8,078 nt of DNA from Lysobacterales bacterium CG_4_10_14_3_um_filter_64_11. GTDB lineage: Bacteria; Pseudomonadota; Gammaproteobacteria; Xanthomonadales; Xanthomonadaceae. The notes under the pieces were generated by a model. It was given only the letters and a program-made list of their open reading frames with translations, did no database searches and was not told the DNA's origin. Of the stretch, positions 1 to 6,070 are shown piece by piece. A program made the position numbers and the translations under genes. The first letter of the stretch is position 1, and each line of letters opens with the position of its first letter. The stretch spans positions 2,106 through 10,183 of the forward strand of contig PFJA01000022.1 in the NCBI GenBank assembly GCA_002782905.1, in the 5' to 3' direction.

Positions 1-1030
1 GGAAGAGAAGGCGCGTGGCATCACGATCTCGACCGCGCACGTGGAATACGAAAGCCCGAAGCGGCATTACGCGCACGTGGATTGCCCGGGTCACGCCGAC
101 TACGTGAAGAACATGATTACCGGTGCGGCGCAGATGGACGGCGCGATTCTGGTGTGCTCGGCGGCTGATGGCCCGATGCCGCAGACCCGCGAGCACATTC
201 TACTGGCGCGTCAGGTGGGTGTGCCGTACATCGTGGTCTACCTGAACAAGGCGGACATGGTGGACGATGCCGAGCTGCTGGAGCTGGTGGAGATGGAAGT
301 CCGTGAGCTGTTGAGCAAGTACGATTTTCCGGGTGACGACACCCCGATCATCATTGGTTCGGCGCTCAAGGCATTGGAAGGCGACCAGAGCGACATCGGG
401 GTGCCGTCGATCATCAAGCTGGTGGATGCGCTGGACAGCTACATTCCGGACCCGGTGCGTGACGTGGACAAGGCGTTCCTGATGCCGGTGGAGGATGTGT
501 TCTCGATTTCCGGTCGTGGCACGGTGGTGACTGGTCGTATCGAGCGCGGCATTGTCAAGGTGGGCGATGAAGTCGAGATTGTCGGCATTCGGCCGACGGT
601 GAAGACGACGGTGACCGGCGTGGAGATGTTTCGCAAGCTGCTCGATCAGGGCCAGGCTGGCGACAACGCGGGTCTGCTGTTGCGCGGCACCAAGCGTGAT
701 GATGTGGAGCGCGGCCAGGTGCTGGCCAAGCCCGGTTCGATCACGCCGCACACCGAGTTTGAGGCTGAGGTGTATGTGCTGTCGAAGGATGAGGGTGGTC
801 GTCACACGCCGTTCTTCAAGGGCTACCGGCCGCAGTTTTATTTCCGTACCACCGACGTGACGGGCGCGGTGACGCTGCCCGAGGGCGTCGAGATGGTGAT
901 GCCGGGAGACAACATCAAGATGGTGGTGGCGTTGATTGCACCGATCGCGATGGATGAAGGCCTGCGTTTTGCGATCCGCGAAGGTGGCCGTACCGTCGGC
1001 GCCGGCGTGGTTGCCAAGGTCATCAAGTAA
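1..1030 (+). CDS. tuf: Elongation factor Tu, 5'-truncated by the window edge
   Basis: EF-Tu is the cytosolic GTPase that brings aminoacyl-tRNA to the ribosomal A site. The reading frame is open from base 2 (base 1 ends the previous codon), so 342 residues are visible. Alignment from memory with E. coli EF-Tu places the first visible residue at about 55, so the P-loop (GHVDHGKT) lies outside the window. Visible motifs are switch I EEKARGIT (55-62), G3 DCPGH (81-85) and G4 NKAD (136-139), followed by the SAL of G5 and then domains II and III, including GGRHTPFFKGYRPQFYF and the C-terminal REGGRTVGAGVVAKVIK. The GTG at 41 is an internal valine codon, not a start. A segment around GDQSDIGVPSI is two residues longer than in E. 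coli, as I recall for xanthomonads, giving an expected full length near 396. Residues tied to elfamycin resistance in E. coli (Gln in ARQVGVPY, Tyr in KYDFPGDD, Ala in TVGAGVV) have the sensitive-type identity. Family certainty is very high. Whether it is tufA or tufB cannot be told. Confidence 0.98.
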   Translation, partial: EEKARGITISTAHVEYESPKRHYAHVDCPGHADYVKNMITGAAQMDGAILVCSAADGPMPQTREHILLARQVGVPYIVVYLNKADMVDDAELLELVEMEVRELLSKYDFPGDDTPIIIGSALKALEGDQSDIGVPSIIKLVDALDSYIPDPVRDVDKAFLMPVEDVFSISGRGTVVTGRIERGIVKVGDEVEIVGIRPTVKTTVTGVEMFRKLLDQGQAGDNAGLLLRGTKRDDVERGQVLAKPGSITPHTEFEAEVYVLSKDEGGRHTPFFKGYRPQFYFRTTDVTGAVTLPEGVEMVMPGDNIKMVVALIAPIAMDEGLRFAIREGGRTVGAGVVAKVIK

Positions 1031-1041
1031 GTTAGCTCACG

Positions 1042-1068
1042 GAGACCGGGGCGTTTGATCCCGGTCTC
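1042..1068 (+). terminator. Hairpin after tuf: weak terminator, attenuator or processing site
   Basis: Eleven nt after the tuf stop there is a perfect 9-bp inverted repeat, GAGACCGGG (1042-1050) and CCCGGTCTC (1060-1068), around a 9-nt loop. The stem is GC-rich and should form in RNA. The T-run that would make it a normal intrinsic terminator is poor: the next ten bases are GTCGCTCTTT (1069-1078), with only three consecutive T residues, and these start 7 nt after the stem. It may therefore terminate partially between str and S10, protect the tuf 3' end after cleavage, or act in attenuation. This is inference from structure only. Confidence 0.45.
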
Positions 1069-1103
1069 GTCGCTCTTTCAACACGATTAACCAGGAAATT
1101 GCC

Positions 1104-1415
1104 ATGGCGGACCAGAAGATTCGCATTCGGCTCAAAGCGTACGATCATCGTCTGATCGACCGCTCGGCCAGCGAGATCGTAGAAACAGCACGTCGCACCG
1201 GTGCCCAGGTGCGCGGCCCGATCCCGTTGCCCACCAAGATTGAGCGCTACACCATCCTGGTTTCGCCGCACGTCGACAAGGACGCGCGCGACCAGTACGA
1301 GACCCGCACGCACAAGCGCGTGCTGGACATTGTCGACCCCAACGACAAAACCGTTGACGCGCTGATGAAGCTCGAGTTGGCGGCTGGCGTTGACGTCCAG
1401 ATCAAGCTGTACTGA
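1104..1415 (+). CDS. rpsJ: 30S ribosomal protein S10 (NusE)
   Basis: S10 is a 30S head protein that also acts as NusE, joining NusB and NusG in transcription antitermination. The 103-residue product equals the E. coli length and matches it along its whole course: IRIRLKAYDHRLID (6-19), the extended loop GAQVRGPIPLPTK (33-45) that enters the 30S head, and SPHVDKDARDQYE (54-66). Val57, a site where changes give tigecycline resistance in other bacteria, has the usual identity. The ATG at 1104 has an AGGAA Shine-Dalgarno at about 1093-1097. It is the first gene of the S10 cluster and follows tuf by only 73 nt, too little for an E. coli-like L4-responsive leader of about 170 nt. No convincing promoter was seen in that gap. 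Confidence 0.99.
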   Translation: MADQKIRIRLKAYDHRLIDRSASEIVETARRTGAQVRGPIPLPTKIERYTILVSPHVDKDARDQYETRTHKRVLDIVDPNDKTVDALMKLELAAGVDVQIKLY

Positions 1416-1425
1416 GGCTAGAACC

Positions 1426-2064
1426 ATGACTATCGGCATCGTTGGCCGCAAATGCGGTATGAGTCGGGTGTTTACTGAGGACGGTCGGTCAATCCCGGTC
1501 ACCCTTATCGAAGCATCCCCGAATCGAATCACCCAAATCAAGACCGTTGAGGTCGATGGCTACAGTGCGTTGCAGGTGACTGCCGGCAGCAAGCGTGTGG
1601 CACTGATCAACAAGCCGCTCGCCGGCCACTACGCCAAGGCCAAGGTCGAGGCCGGTCGTGGCTTGTGGGAGTTCCGCGTGGACCCCACCGAGTTGGCCAA
1701 CTTCACGGTTGGCGGCGAGTTGCGCGCCGATGCGTTCGAAGTGGGCCAGATCGTTGACGTCACCGGCACCACCAAGGGCAAGGGTTTTCAGGGCACGATC
1801 AAGCGCTGGAACTTCAGCATGGGCGATGCCACGCACGGCAACTCGTTGTCGCATCGTTCGCCGGGCTCCATCGGCCAACGCCAGACGCCGGGTCGTGTGT
1901 TCCCGGGCAAGAAGATGTCGGGCCACATGGGTGCGGTGCAGCAAACCACGCAGGGCCTGCAAGTGGTCAAGGTTGACGCCGAACGCGGCTTGCTCGCCAT
2001 TCGCGGCGCGGTTCCCGGTGCGCCGGGTGGCAACGTCATCGTGCGTCCCACGAGCAAGGGCTGA
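1426..2064 (+). CDS. rplC: 50S ribosomal protein L3
   Basis: L3 is an early-assembly 50S protein whose loop reaches towards the peptidyl transferase centre. The product is 212 residues (E. coli 209). It opens with TIGIVGRKCGMSRVFTEDG and contains KGKGFQGTIKRWNF (117-130), DATHGNSLSHR (134-144) and SIGQRQTPG (148-156). Gln153 aligns with E. coli Gln150, the residue methylated by PrmB, so the modification site is present. The frame is open further upstream to a GTG at 1390 inside rpsJ, but the family N-terminus begins at the ATG at 1426. That ATG has a GAGG Shine-Dalgarno (1414-1417) which overlaps the rpsJ stop, so translation of the two genes is probably linked. The gap is 10 nt. Confidence 0.99.
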   Translation: MTIGIVGRKCGMSRVFTEDGRSIPVTLIEASPNRITQIKTVEVDGYSALQVTAGSKRVALINKPLAGHYAKAKVEAGRGLWEFRVDPTELANFTVGGELRADAFEVGQIVDVTGTTKGKGFQGTIKRWNFSMGDATHGNSLSHRSPGSIGQRQTPGRVFPGKKMSGHMGAVQQTTQGLQVVKVDAERGLLAIRGAVPGAPGGNVIVRPTSKG

Positions 2065-2075
2065 GGAGAGTCGAG

Positions 2076-2678
2076 ATGGAACTTGCCGTAACAGGAAGCG
2101 AGCAGAAGCTTTCGGTGTCTGACGCGATCTTTGGTCGCGAGTTCAGCGAGCCATTGGTGCATCAGGTGGTGGTTGCCTATCGCAATGGCGGCCGTGCCGG
2201 TACCAAGGCGCAGAAAACCCGCGCCGAAGTGAATGGCACCACCAAGAAGTTCAAGAAGCAGAAAGGTGGCGGTGCGCGCCACGGCAGCTACAAGGCGCCG
2301 ATCTTCATCGGCGGCGGTGTCACCTTCGCCGCCAAGCCGCGCGATCATTCGGAGAAGGTCAACCGCAAGATGTATCGCGCCGCGATGGCCGCAATCCTGT
2401 CGGAGTTGAATCGCCTGGGTCGGCTGCTGGTGGTCGAGAGCTTCGAGCTGGAAACCCCGCGTACCCGCGATCTGGTGGCGAAGTTGGCGCAGCTTGGCGT
2501 AACCACGCCGCTGATCGTCACCGAAAGTGGTACCGAAGCGTTGTATCTGGCGGCTCGCAATCTGCCGTACGTTGAAGTGCGTGATGTCCAGGGCATGGAT
2601 CCGGTGTCGCTGGTCGGCGCGGAGTATGTCGTGATTACCGCTGAGGCGGTCAAGAAAGTCGAGGAGTGGTTGGCATGA
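2076..2678 (+). CDS. rplD: 50S ribosomal protein L4
   Basis: L4 is a 50S protein whose extended loop lines the peptide exit tunnel. In E. coli it also represses the S10 operon. The product is 200 residues (E. coli 201). The N-terminal part includes FGREFSEPLVHQVVVAYRN (19-37), the loop runs from about 42 to 92, and the C-terminal fold ends EAVKKVEEWLA. The loop tip reads KKFKKQKGGGARHG (57-70), where most bacteria have a PWRQKGTGRAR-like sequence. Lys63 still aligns with E. coli Lys63, a macrolide-resistance site. I recall a similar loop in Xanthomonas L4, so this looks lineage-specific rather than damaged. The GAGGAG at 2063-2068 overlaps the rplC stop and sets the ATG at 2076. The stop overlaps the rplW start as ATGA. 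Confidence 0.98.
   Translation: MELAVTGSEQKLSVSDAIFGREFSEPLVHQVVVAYRNGGRAGTKAQKTRAEVNGTTKKFKKQKGGGARHGSYKAPIFIGGGVTFAAKPRDHSEKVNRKMYRAAMAAILSELNRLGRLLVVESFELETPRTRDLVAKLAQLGVTTPLIVTESGTEALYLAARNLPYVEVRDVQGMDPVSLVGAEYVVITAEAVKKVEEWLA
2675..2678 (+). promoter_or_regulatory. ATGA stop/start overlap, rplD-rplW
   Basis: The rplW ATG (2675-2677) and the rplD TGA (2676-2678) share two bases. With GAGGAG at 2661-2666 inside the end of rplD, ribosomes finishing L4 are placed to start L23. The overlap is seen directly; coupling is inferred. Confidence 0.85.
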
Positions 2679-2971
2679 GCAGCGCGAAGATTCTCAGCGT
2701 GCTTCGCGCCCCGCGCGTGTCTGAAAAGACGGCCCGGTTGCAGGAAGCATCCAACCAGTACGTGTTCGAAGTGGCGACAACTGCAACCAAGGCCGATGTC
2801 AAGGCGGCGGTAGAGCAGTTGTTCAACGTCAAGGTTGAAGCGGTAAATGTTCTCAACGTCAAGGGGAAGGTCAAGTCCTTCCGCTTCCGTGAAGGGCGCC
2901 GCAACGACTGGCGCAAGGCATACGTTCGTTTGGCCACGGGCCAGACGATCGACGTGATGGCCAAGGCCTGA
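2675..2971 (+). CDS. rplW: 50S ribosomal protein L23
   Basis: L23 sits at the peptide exit of the 50S subunit and is the docking point for trigger factor and the signal recognition particle. The product is 98 residues (E. coli 100). Recognisable parts are VLRAPRVSEKTA (9-20), in which Glu17 aligns with the E. coli trigger-factor contact Glu18, then TKADVKAAVEQLFNVKVEAVN (39-59) and the rRNA-binding segment KGKVKSFRFREGRRNDWRKA (63-82). A GTG at 2666 is also in frame, but the ATG at 2675 fits the family length and has GAGGAG (2661-2666) at 8 nt spacing. The start overlaps the rplD stop (ATGA), a typical termination-reinitiation arrangement that would keep L4 and L23 in balance. Confidence 0.98.
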   Translation: MSSAKILSVLRAPRVSEKTARLQEASNQYVFEVATTATKADVKAAVEQLFNVKVEAVNVLNVKGKVKSFRFREGRRNDWRKAYVRLATGQTIDVMAKA

Positions 2972-2982
2972 GGCAGAATCCC

Positions 2983-3810
2983 ATGGCATTGATGACATTC
3001 AAACCCACATCTCCTGGCCGCCGTGCCATGGTGCGTGTGGTCACCCCGGATCTTCACAAGGGTCGCCCACACGCGCCGTTGGTGGAGAGCAAGTCCAACA
3101 CCGGTGGCCGCAACCATCATGGTCGGATCACCACCCGGCACATCGGTGGTGGCCACAAGCAGAACTATCGGTTGATCGACTTCAAGCGCGACAAGGAAGG
3201 TATTCCGGCGCGCGTGGAGCGCATCGAGTACGACCCCAACCGAACCGCACACATTGCCTTGGTGCTGTACGCCGATGGTGAGCGCCGCTACATCATCGCG
3301 CCGAAAGGCCTGAAGGCGGGCGATCAAGTAATCGCCGGCAGCGATGCGCCGATCAAGGCGGGCAACTCGCTGCCGCTGCGCAATATGCCGGTCGGCTCGA
3401 CGGTGCATTGCATCGAGATGCGCCCGGGCAAGGGCGCGCAGTTGGCGCGTGCGGCCGGCGCCTCGGCGCAGCTGATTTCGCGTGAGCAGGGCTATGCAAC
3501 CGTGCGTCTGCGCTCTGGTGAGATGCGCAAGGTGCCGATCGAGTGCCGCGCTACCATCGGTGAGGTCAGCAACTCCGAGCACAACCTGGAGAAGCTGGGC
3601 AAGGCAGGCGCCAGCCGCTGGCGCGGGATCAAGCCGACCGTCCGCGGTGCCGCGATGAACCCGGTTGACCATCCGCACGGCGGTGGTGAGGCCAAGGCTG
3701 GCCAGGGCAATCCGCATCCGGTATCGCCGTGGGGCACTCCGGCCAAGGGTTACAAGACTCGCAAGAACAAGCGTACGACGAAGTTCATCGTCCGCGATCG
3801 CAGGGGTTGA
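2983..3810 (+). CDS. rplB: 50S ribosomal protein L2
   Basis: L2 is a core 50S protein required for subunit association and for peptidyl transferase activity of the assembled ribosome. The product is 275 residues (E. coli 273, Xanthomonas 275 from memory). It contains FKPTSPGRR (6-14), GGRNHHGRITTRHIGGGHKQ (41-60), YDPNRTAHIALV (83-94), the SH3-like middle domain with RLRSGEMRKV, and the C-terminal signature NPVDHPHGGGEAKAG (226-240). His230 corresponds to the conserved E. coli His229. The tail KTRKNKRTTKFIVRDRRG is basic, as expected. The ATG at 2983 is preceded by GAGG (2970-2973), overlapping the rplW stop at 9 nt spacing. Another in-frame ATG at 2992 is less well placed. Confidence 0.99.
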   Translation: MALMTFKPTSPGRRAMVRVVTPDLHKGRPHAPLVESKSNTGGRNHHGRITTRHIGGGHKQNYRLIDFKRDKEGIPARVERIEYDPNRTAHIALVLYADGERRYIIAPKGLKAGDQVIAGSDAPIKAGNSLPLRNMPVGSTVHCIEMRPGKGAQLARAAGASAQLISREQGYATVRLRSGEMRKVPIECRATIGEVSNSEHNLEKLGKAGASRWRGIKPTVRGAAMNPVDHPHGGGEAKAGQGNPHPVSPWGTPAKGYKTRKNKRTTKFIVRDRRG

Positions 3811-3821
3811 TAGGTAAAGCC

Positions 3822-4097
3822 ATGTCCCGATCACTAAAGAAAGGCCCGTTCATCGACCACCATCTGGCAAAGAAGGTGGACGCCGCGGTAGCCGCAAACA
3901 ACAAGCGTCCGATCAAGACTTGGTCGCGCCGCTCCATGATCCTGCCGGAAATGGTGGGCCTCACCATCGCCATCCACAATGGCCGTGCGCACGTTCCGAT
4001 TCTCGTCAACGAGAACATGGTCGGCCACAAGCTCGGCGAGTTCGCCCTGACGCGCACCTTCAAGGGGCACGGCGGCGACAAGAAGTCGGGCAAGTAA
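3822..4097 (+). CDS. rpsS: 30S ribosomal protein S19
   Basis: S19 lies in the 30S head next to S13 and helps form the bridge to the 50S subunit near the A-site tRNA. The product is 91 residues (E. coli 92). It starts SRSLKKGPFIDHHLAKKV and has KTWSRRSMILPEMVGLTI (32-49), HNGRAHVPI (52-60) and VGHKLGEFALTRTFKGH (67-83), which together are diagnostic. The reading frame is open back to 3729 within rplB, but that extension is an alternative-frame copy of L2 sequence. The ATG at 3822 gives the family N-terminus. The Shine-Dalgarno is modest (AGG around 3812-3814). It follows rplB by 11 nt and precedes rplV by a few nt. Confidence 0.98.
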   Translation: MSRSLKKGPFIDHHLAKKVDAAVAANNKRPIKTWSRRSMILPEMVGLTIAIHNGRAHVPILVNENMVGHKLGEFALTRTFKGHGGDKKSGK

Positions 4098-4102
4098 GGG
4101 AG
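4098..4102 (+). promoter_or_regulatory. Ribosome binding site deciding the rplV start
   Basis: GGGAG directly follows the rpsS stop. It lies 1 nt from the ATG at 4104 but 7 nt from the in-frame ATG at 4110. Normal spacing therefore selects 4110. Confidence 0.75.
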
Positions 4103-4109
4103 TATGGCC

Positions 4110-4445
4110 ATGGAAGCGAAAGCCGTTCTGCGCACTGCGCGCATCTCGCCACAAAAAGCGCGTCTGGTTGCCGACCAGGTGCGCGGGTTGCCAGCCGCGC
4201 GTGCGCTGGCGCTGCTCAAGTACAGCGACAAGAAGGCCGCGCACCTGATCTACAAGGTGTTGTGGTCGGCGCTGGCCAATGCCGAAAACAATGAAGGTGC
4301 TGACGCCGATGATCTCAAGGTCGCCAGCATCTTTGTCGATGAAGGTCCGGCATTGAAGCGGTTTGCTGCACGGGCAAAGGGCCGGGGCACCCGGATCATC
4401 AAGCGTACCAGCCACATTACCGTGGTCGTGGGCGCTGGCCACTAA
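4110..4445 (+). CDS. rplV: 50S ribosomal protein L22
   Basis: L22 binds several 23S rRNA domains, and its long hairpin lines the exit tunnel beside L4. The start at 4110 gives 111 residues beginning MEAKAVLRTARISPQKARLV, which agrees with the MEAKA start I recall for Xanthomonas and with E. coli length 110. The ATG at 4104 (113 residues) is only 1 nt from the Shine-Dalgarno and is less likely. Other family marks are NAENNEGADADDLKV (58-72), FVDEGP (75-80) and RTSHITVVV at the end. Residues Leu82-Lys83-Arg84 align with the E. coli MKR triplet whose deletion gives macrolide resistance; no deletion is present here. Trp53 (VLWSALANAEN) replaces a residue that is usually Glu, an odd change for this helix. 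Confidence 0.97.
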   Translation: MEAKAVLRTARISPQKARLVADQVRGLPAARALALLKYSDKKAAHLIYKVLWSALANAENNEGADADDLKVASIFVDEGPALKRFAARAKGRGTRIIKRTSHITVVVGAGH

Positions 4446-4465
4446 AGCCGCCAGGGAATCAGACG

Positions 4466-5167
4466 ATGGGTCATAAAGTACATCCAACGGGAATCCGCCT
4501 CGGTATCTCCAAGGACTGGAACTCGAAGTGGTTCGCGGGCAAGCGCGATTTCGCCAGCTATCTGGTTGCCGATCTGCGGGTACGCGCGATGCTGCGCAAG
4601 AAGCTCGCGCAGGCCGGCATTTCCAAGATCGTGATCGAACGCCCCGAGAAGAGCGCACGCGTCACCATTCACTCTGCCCGTCCGGGCGTGGTGATTGGCA
4701 AGCGCGGTGAGGATATCGAGAAGCTGCGCAAAGAGGTTTCGCAGATCATGGGCGTGCCGGTACACATCAACGTGTCCGAAGTGCGCAAGCCCGAGCTCGA
4801 CGCGCAGTTGGTGGCCGAGTCGATCGCGCAGCAGCTTGAGCGCCGCATCATGTTCCGTCGTGCGATGAAGCGTGCCGTTGGCAACTCGATGCGCCTTGGC
4901 GCACTGGGCATCAAGGTCAACGTTGCCGGTCGCCTGAATGGAGCCGAGATCGCGCGCAGCGAATGGTACCGCGAGGGTCGCGTGCCACTGCACACGTTGC
5001 GTGCCGATATCGACTACGGCTTTGCCGAAGCGCACACCACCTACGGTGTGATCGGTATCAAGACCTGGATTTACAAGGGCGAAGTGTTCGATTACTCCGC
5101 CATCGGGCAGGAAAAGCCTGATGACAAGCGATCCGAGCGCGCGCCGCGCCACGCGCCGGCCAAGTGA
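4466..5167 (+). CDS. rpsC: 30S ribosomal protein S3
   Basis: S3 forms part of the mRNA entry channel on the 30S head and contributes to the ribosomal helicase activity. The product is 233 residues, the same as E. coli. The N-terminus GHKVHPTGIRLGISKDWNSK (2-21) is followed by a KH domain with the GxxG loop GKRG at 78-81, then the C-terminal domain with the helicase residues Arg131, Arg132 and Lys135 (FRRAMKRA, 130-137) in E. coli numbering. The signature GRLNGAEIARSEWYREGRVP starts at 155. The tail after about residue 212 is charged and variable, as in other S3 proteins. The ATG at 4466 has AGGGA (4453-4457) at 8 nt spacing. The 20-nt gap to rplV is one of the wider ones within the S10 genes. 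Confidence 0.99.
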   Translation: MGHKVHPTGIRLGISKDWNSKWFAGKRDFASYLVADLRVRAMLRKKLAQAGISKIVIERPEKSARVTIHSARPGVVIGKRGEDIEKLRKEVSQIMGVPVHINVSEVRKPELDAQLVAESIAQQLERRIMFRRAMKRAVGNSMRLGALGIKVNVAGRLNGAEIARSEWYREGRVPLHTLRADIDYGFAEAHTTYGVIGIKTWIYKGEVFDYSAIGQEKPDDKRSERAPRHAPAK

Positions 5168-5177
5168 GGGATAAGTC

Positions 5178-5591
5178 ATGCTGCAACCCAAGCGTACCAA
5201 GTACCGAAAAGTACATAAAGGCCGTAACGAAGGCCTGAGCTGGAGCGGTTCTGCCGTCAGCTTTGGCGAATATGGTCTGAAAGCTGTAACATATGGTCAC
5301 CTGACTGCTCGTCAGATCGAGGCGGCGCGCCGCTCGATCAGCCGCTATGTCAAGCGTGGCGGCAAACTGTGGATCCGGGTGTTCCCGGACAAGCCGATGA
5401 CCAAGAAGCCGATCGAAGTCCGCATGGGCTCCGGCAAGGGCAACGTGGAATATTGGGTCGCCCCGATTCAGCCGGGTCGGGTGCTGTACGAGATGGAAGG
5501 CGTAACGGAAGACGTGGCACGCGAGGCGTTTCGCCTGGCGGCGGCCAAGCTTTCGGTCCAGACCACTTTTGTAACCCGTACGGTGCGCTGA
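5178..5591 (+). CDS. rplP: 50S ribosomal protein L16
   Basis: L16 contacts the A-site tRNA region of the 50S subunit and is a late assembly protein. The product is 137 residues (E. coli 136). It begins LQPKRTKYRKVHKGRNEGL (2-20) and contains KAVTYGHLTARQIEAARRSI (35-54), KLWIRVFPDKP (63-73), and RMGSGKGNVEYWVAPIQPGR (82-101). Arg82 aligns with E. coli Arg81, the residue hydroxylated by the YcfD/RoxA oxygenase; the offset comes from one extra residue in the SWSGSAVSFG loop (21-30). GAGGGA (5166-5171) overlaps the rpsC stop and sets the ATG at 5178. The TGA stop shares its last base with the rpmC ATG. Confidence 0.99.
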   Translation: MLQPKRTKYRKVHKGRNEGLSWSGSAVSFGEYGLKAVTYGHLTARQIEAARRSISRYVKRGGKLWIRVFPDKPMTKKPIEVRMGSGKGNVEYWVAPIQPGRVLYEMEGVTEDVAREAFRLAAAKLSVQTTFVTRTVR

Positions 5592-5593
5592 TG
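5589..5593 (+). promoter_or_regulatory. TGATG stop/start junction, rplP-rpmC
   Basis: The rplP TGA (5589-5591) and the rpmC ATG (5591-5593) share one A. The 25 nt before the ATG hold no AGG- or GAG-type Shine-Dalgarno, unlike the other starts here, so L29 translation probably depends on reinitiation by ribosomes that finish L16. Confidence 0.8.
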
Positions 5594-5776
5594 AACATCA
5601 AGAATCTGCGTGACAAATCGGCAGCCGAGCTGAGCGACCATTTGCTTGACCTGCGCAAGGAGCAATTTGCGCTGCGGATGCAGAAGGCTACCGGGCAGCT
5701 CGCCCAGTCCCACCAGATCAAGCGCGTCCGGCGCGAGATCGCACAGGCCACCATGTTGTTGGCCGACAAGAAGTAA
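5591..5776 (+). CDS. rpmC: 50S ribosomal protein L29
   Basis: L29 is a small helical 50S protein next to L23 at the exit tunnel mouth. The product is 61 residues (E. coli 63) and is predicted to be two antiparallel helices: NLRDKSAAELSDHLLDLRKE (5-24) and, after the turn at about 35-39, the second helix with QSHQIKRVRREIAQATMLL (39-57). The LRKEQFALRMQKATGQL segment (21-37) is the family signature. The start is fixed by the family N-terminus and by the TGATG overlap with rplP. The frame stays open far upstream through rplP, but that part is not protein-like for this family. It lacks its own clear Shine-Dalgarno. The next gene, rpsQ, follows by 11 nt. Confidence 0.96.
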   Translation: MNIKNLRDKSAAELSDHLLDLRKEQFALRMQKATGQLAQSHQIKRVRREIAQATMLLADKK

Positions 5777-5787
5777 GGGCGATTGCG

Positions 5788-6051
5788 ATGAGCGAAAATA
5801 GCCAAACACTGCACACGGTCGAAGGCCGGGTGATCAGCAACAAGATGGACAAGACGGTTACCGTACTGGTCGAGCGGCAGATCAAGCACGCGCTGTATGG
5901 CAAGTACCTGCGTCGTTCGACCAAGCTGCATGCGCACGACGAGAGCAATGCCTGCAAGGAAGGCGATCTGGTGCGTATTGCCGAGTGTCGCCCGTTGTCC
6001 AAGTCCAAGAACTGGCGTGTGGTCGAAGTTGTCGCACACGCGGCCGAGTGA
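5788..6051 (+). CDS. rpsQ: 30S ribosomal protein S17
   Basis: S17 is a primary 16S rRNA-binding protein with an OB fold that acts early in assembly of the 30S body. The product is 87 residues (E. coli 84), with a slightly longer N-terminus before EGRVISNKMDKTVTVLVERQ (12-31). Further marks are IKHALYGKYLRRSTKLHAHD (32-51) and the signature GDLVRIAECRPLSKSKNWRV (59-78). The ATG at 5788 is preceded by TAAGGG (5774-5779), which includes the rpmC stop, at 8 nt spacing. It is the last gene of the classical S10 operon, but only 19 nt separate it from rplN, so the S10 and spc clusters are probably read as one transcript here. Confidence 0.98.
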   Translation: MSENSQTLHTVEGRVISNKMDKTVTVLVERQIKHALYGKYLRRSTKLHAHDESNACKEGDLVRIAECRPLSKSKNWRVVEVVAHAAE

Positions 6052-6070
6052 GTAGAGAGGAATCTGAGCC

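Noticed and set aside
1055..1090. Possible sigma-70 promoter for rpsJ: TTGATC at 1055-1060 with a -10 such as TCAACA (1078-1083) or GATTAA (1085-1090)
   Set aside because: TCAACA matches the -10 consensus poorly and GATTAA sits at 24 nt spacing. The -35 candidate also lies in the hairpin loop and stem. Not strong enough to annotate.
1390..1425. Upstream GTG start for rplC within rpsJ, giving 12 extra residues
   Set aside because: L3 proteins start at the residue encoded at 1426, which has a well-spaced Shine-Dalgarno. The extra residues are an out-of-frame reading of the S10 C-terminus.
2650..3834. A 394-codon open frame on the minus strand opposite rplW, rplB and the start of rpsS
   Set aside because: It is a shadow of strongly biased GC-rich codons in highly conserved genes. 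The translation resembles no family I know, has no clear ribosome binding site, and would oppose a dense operon.
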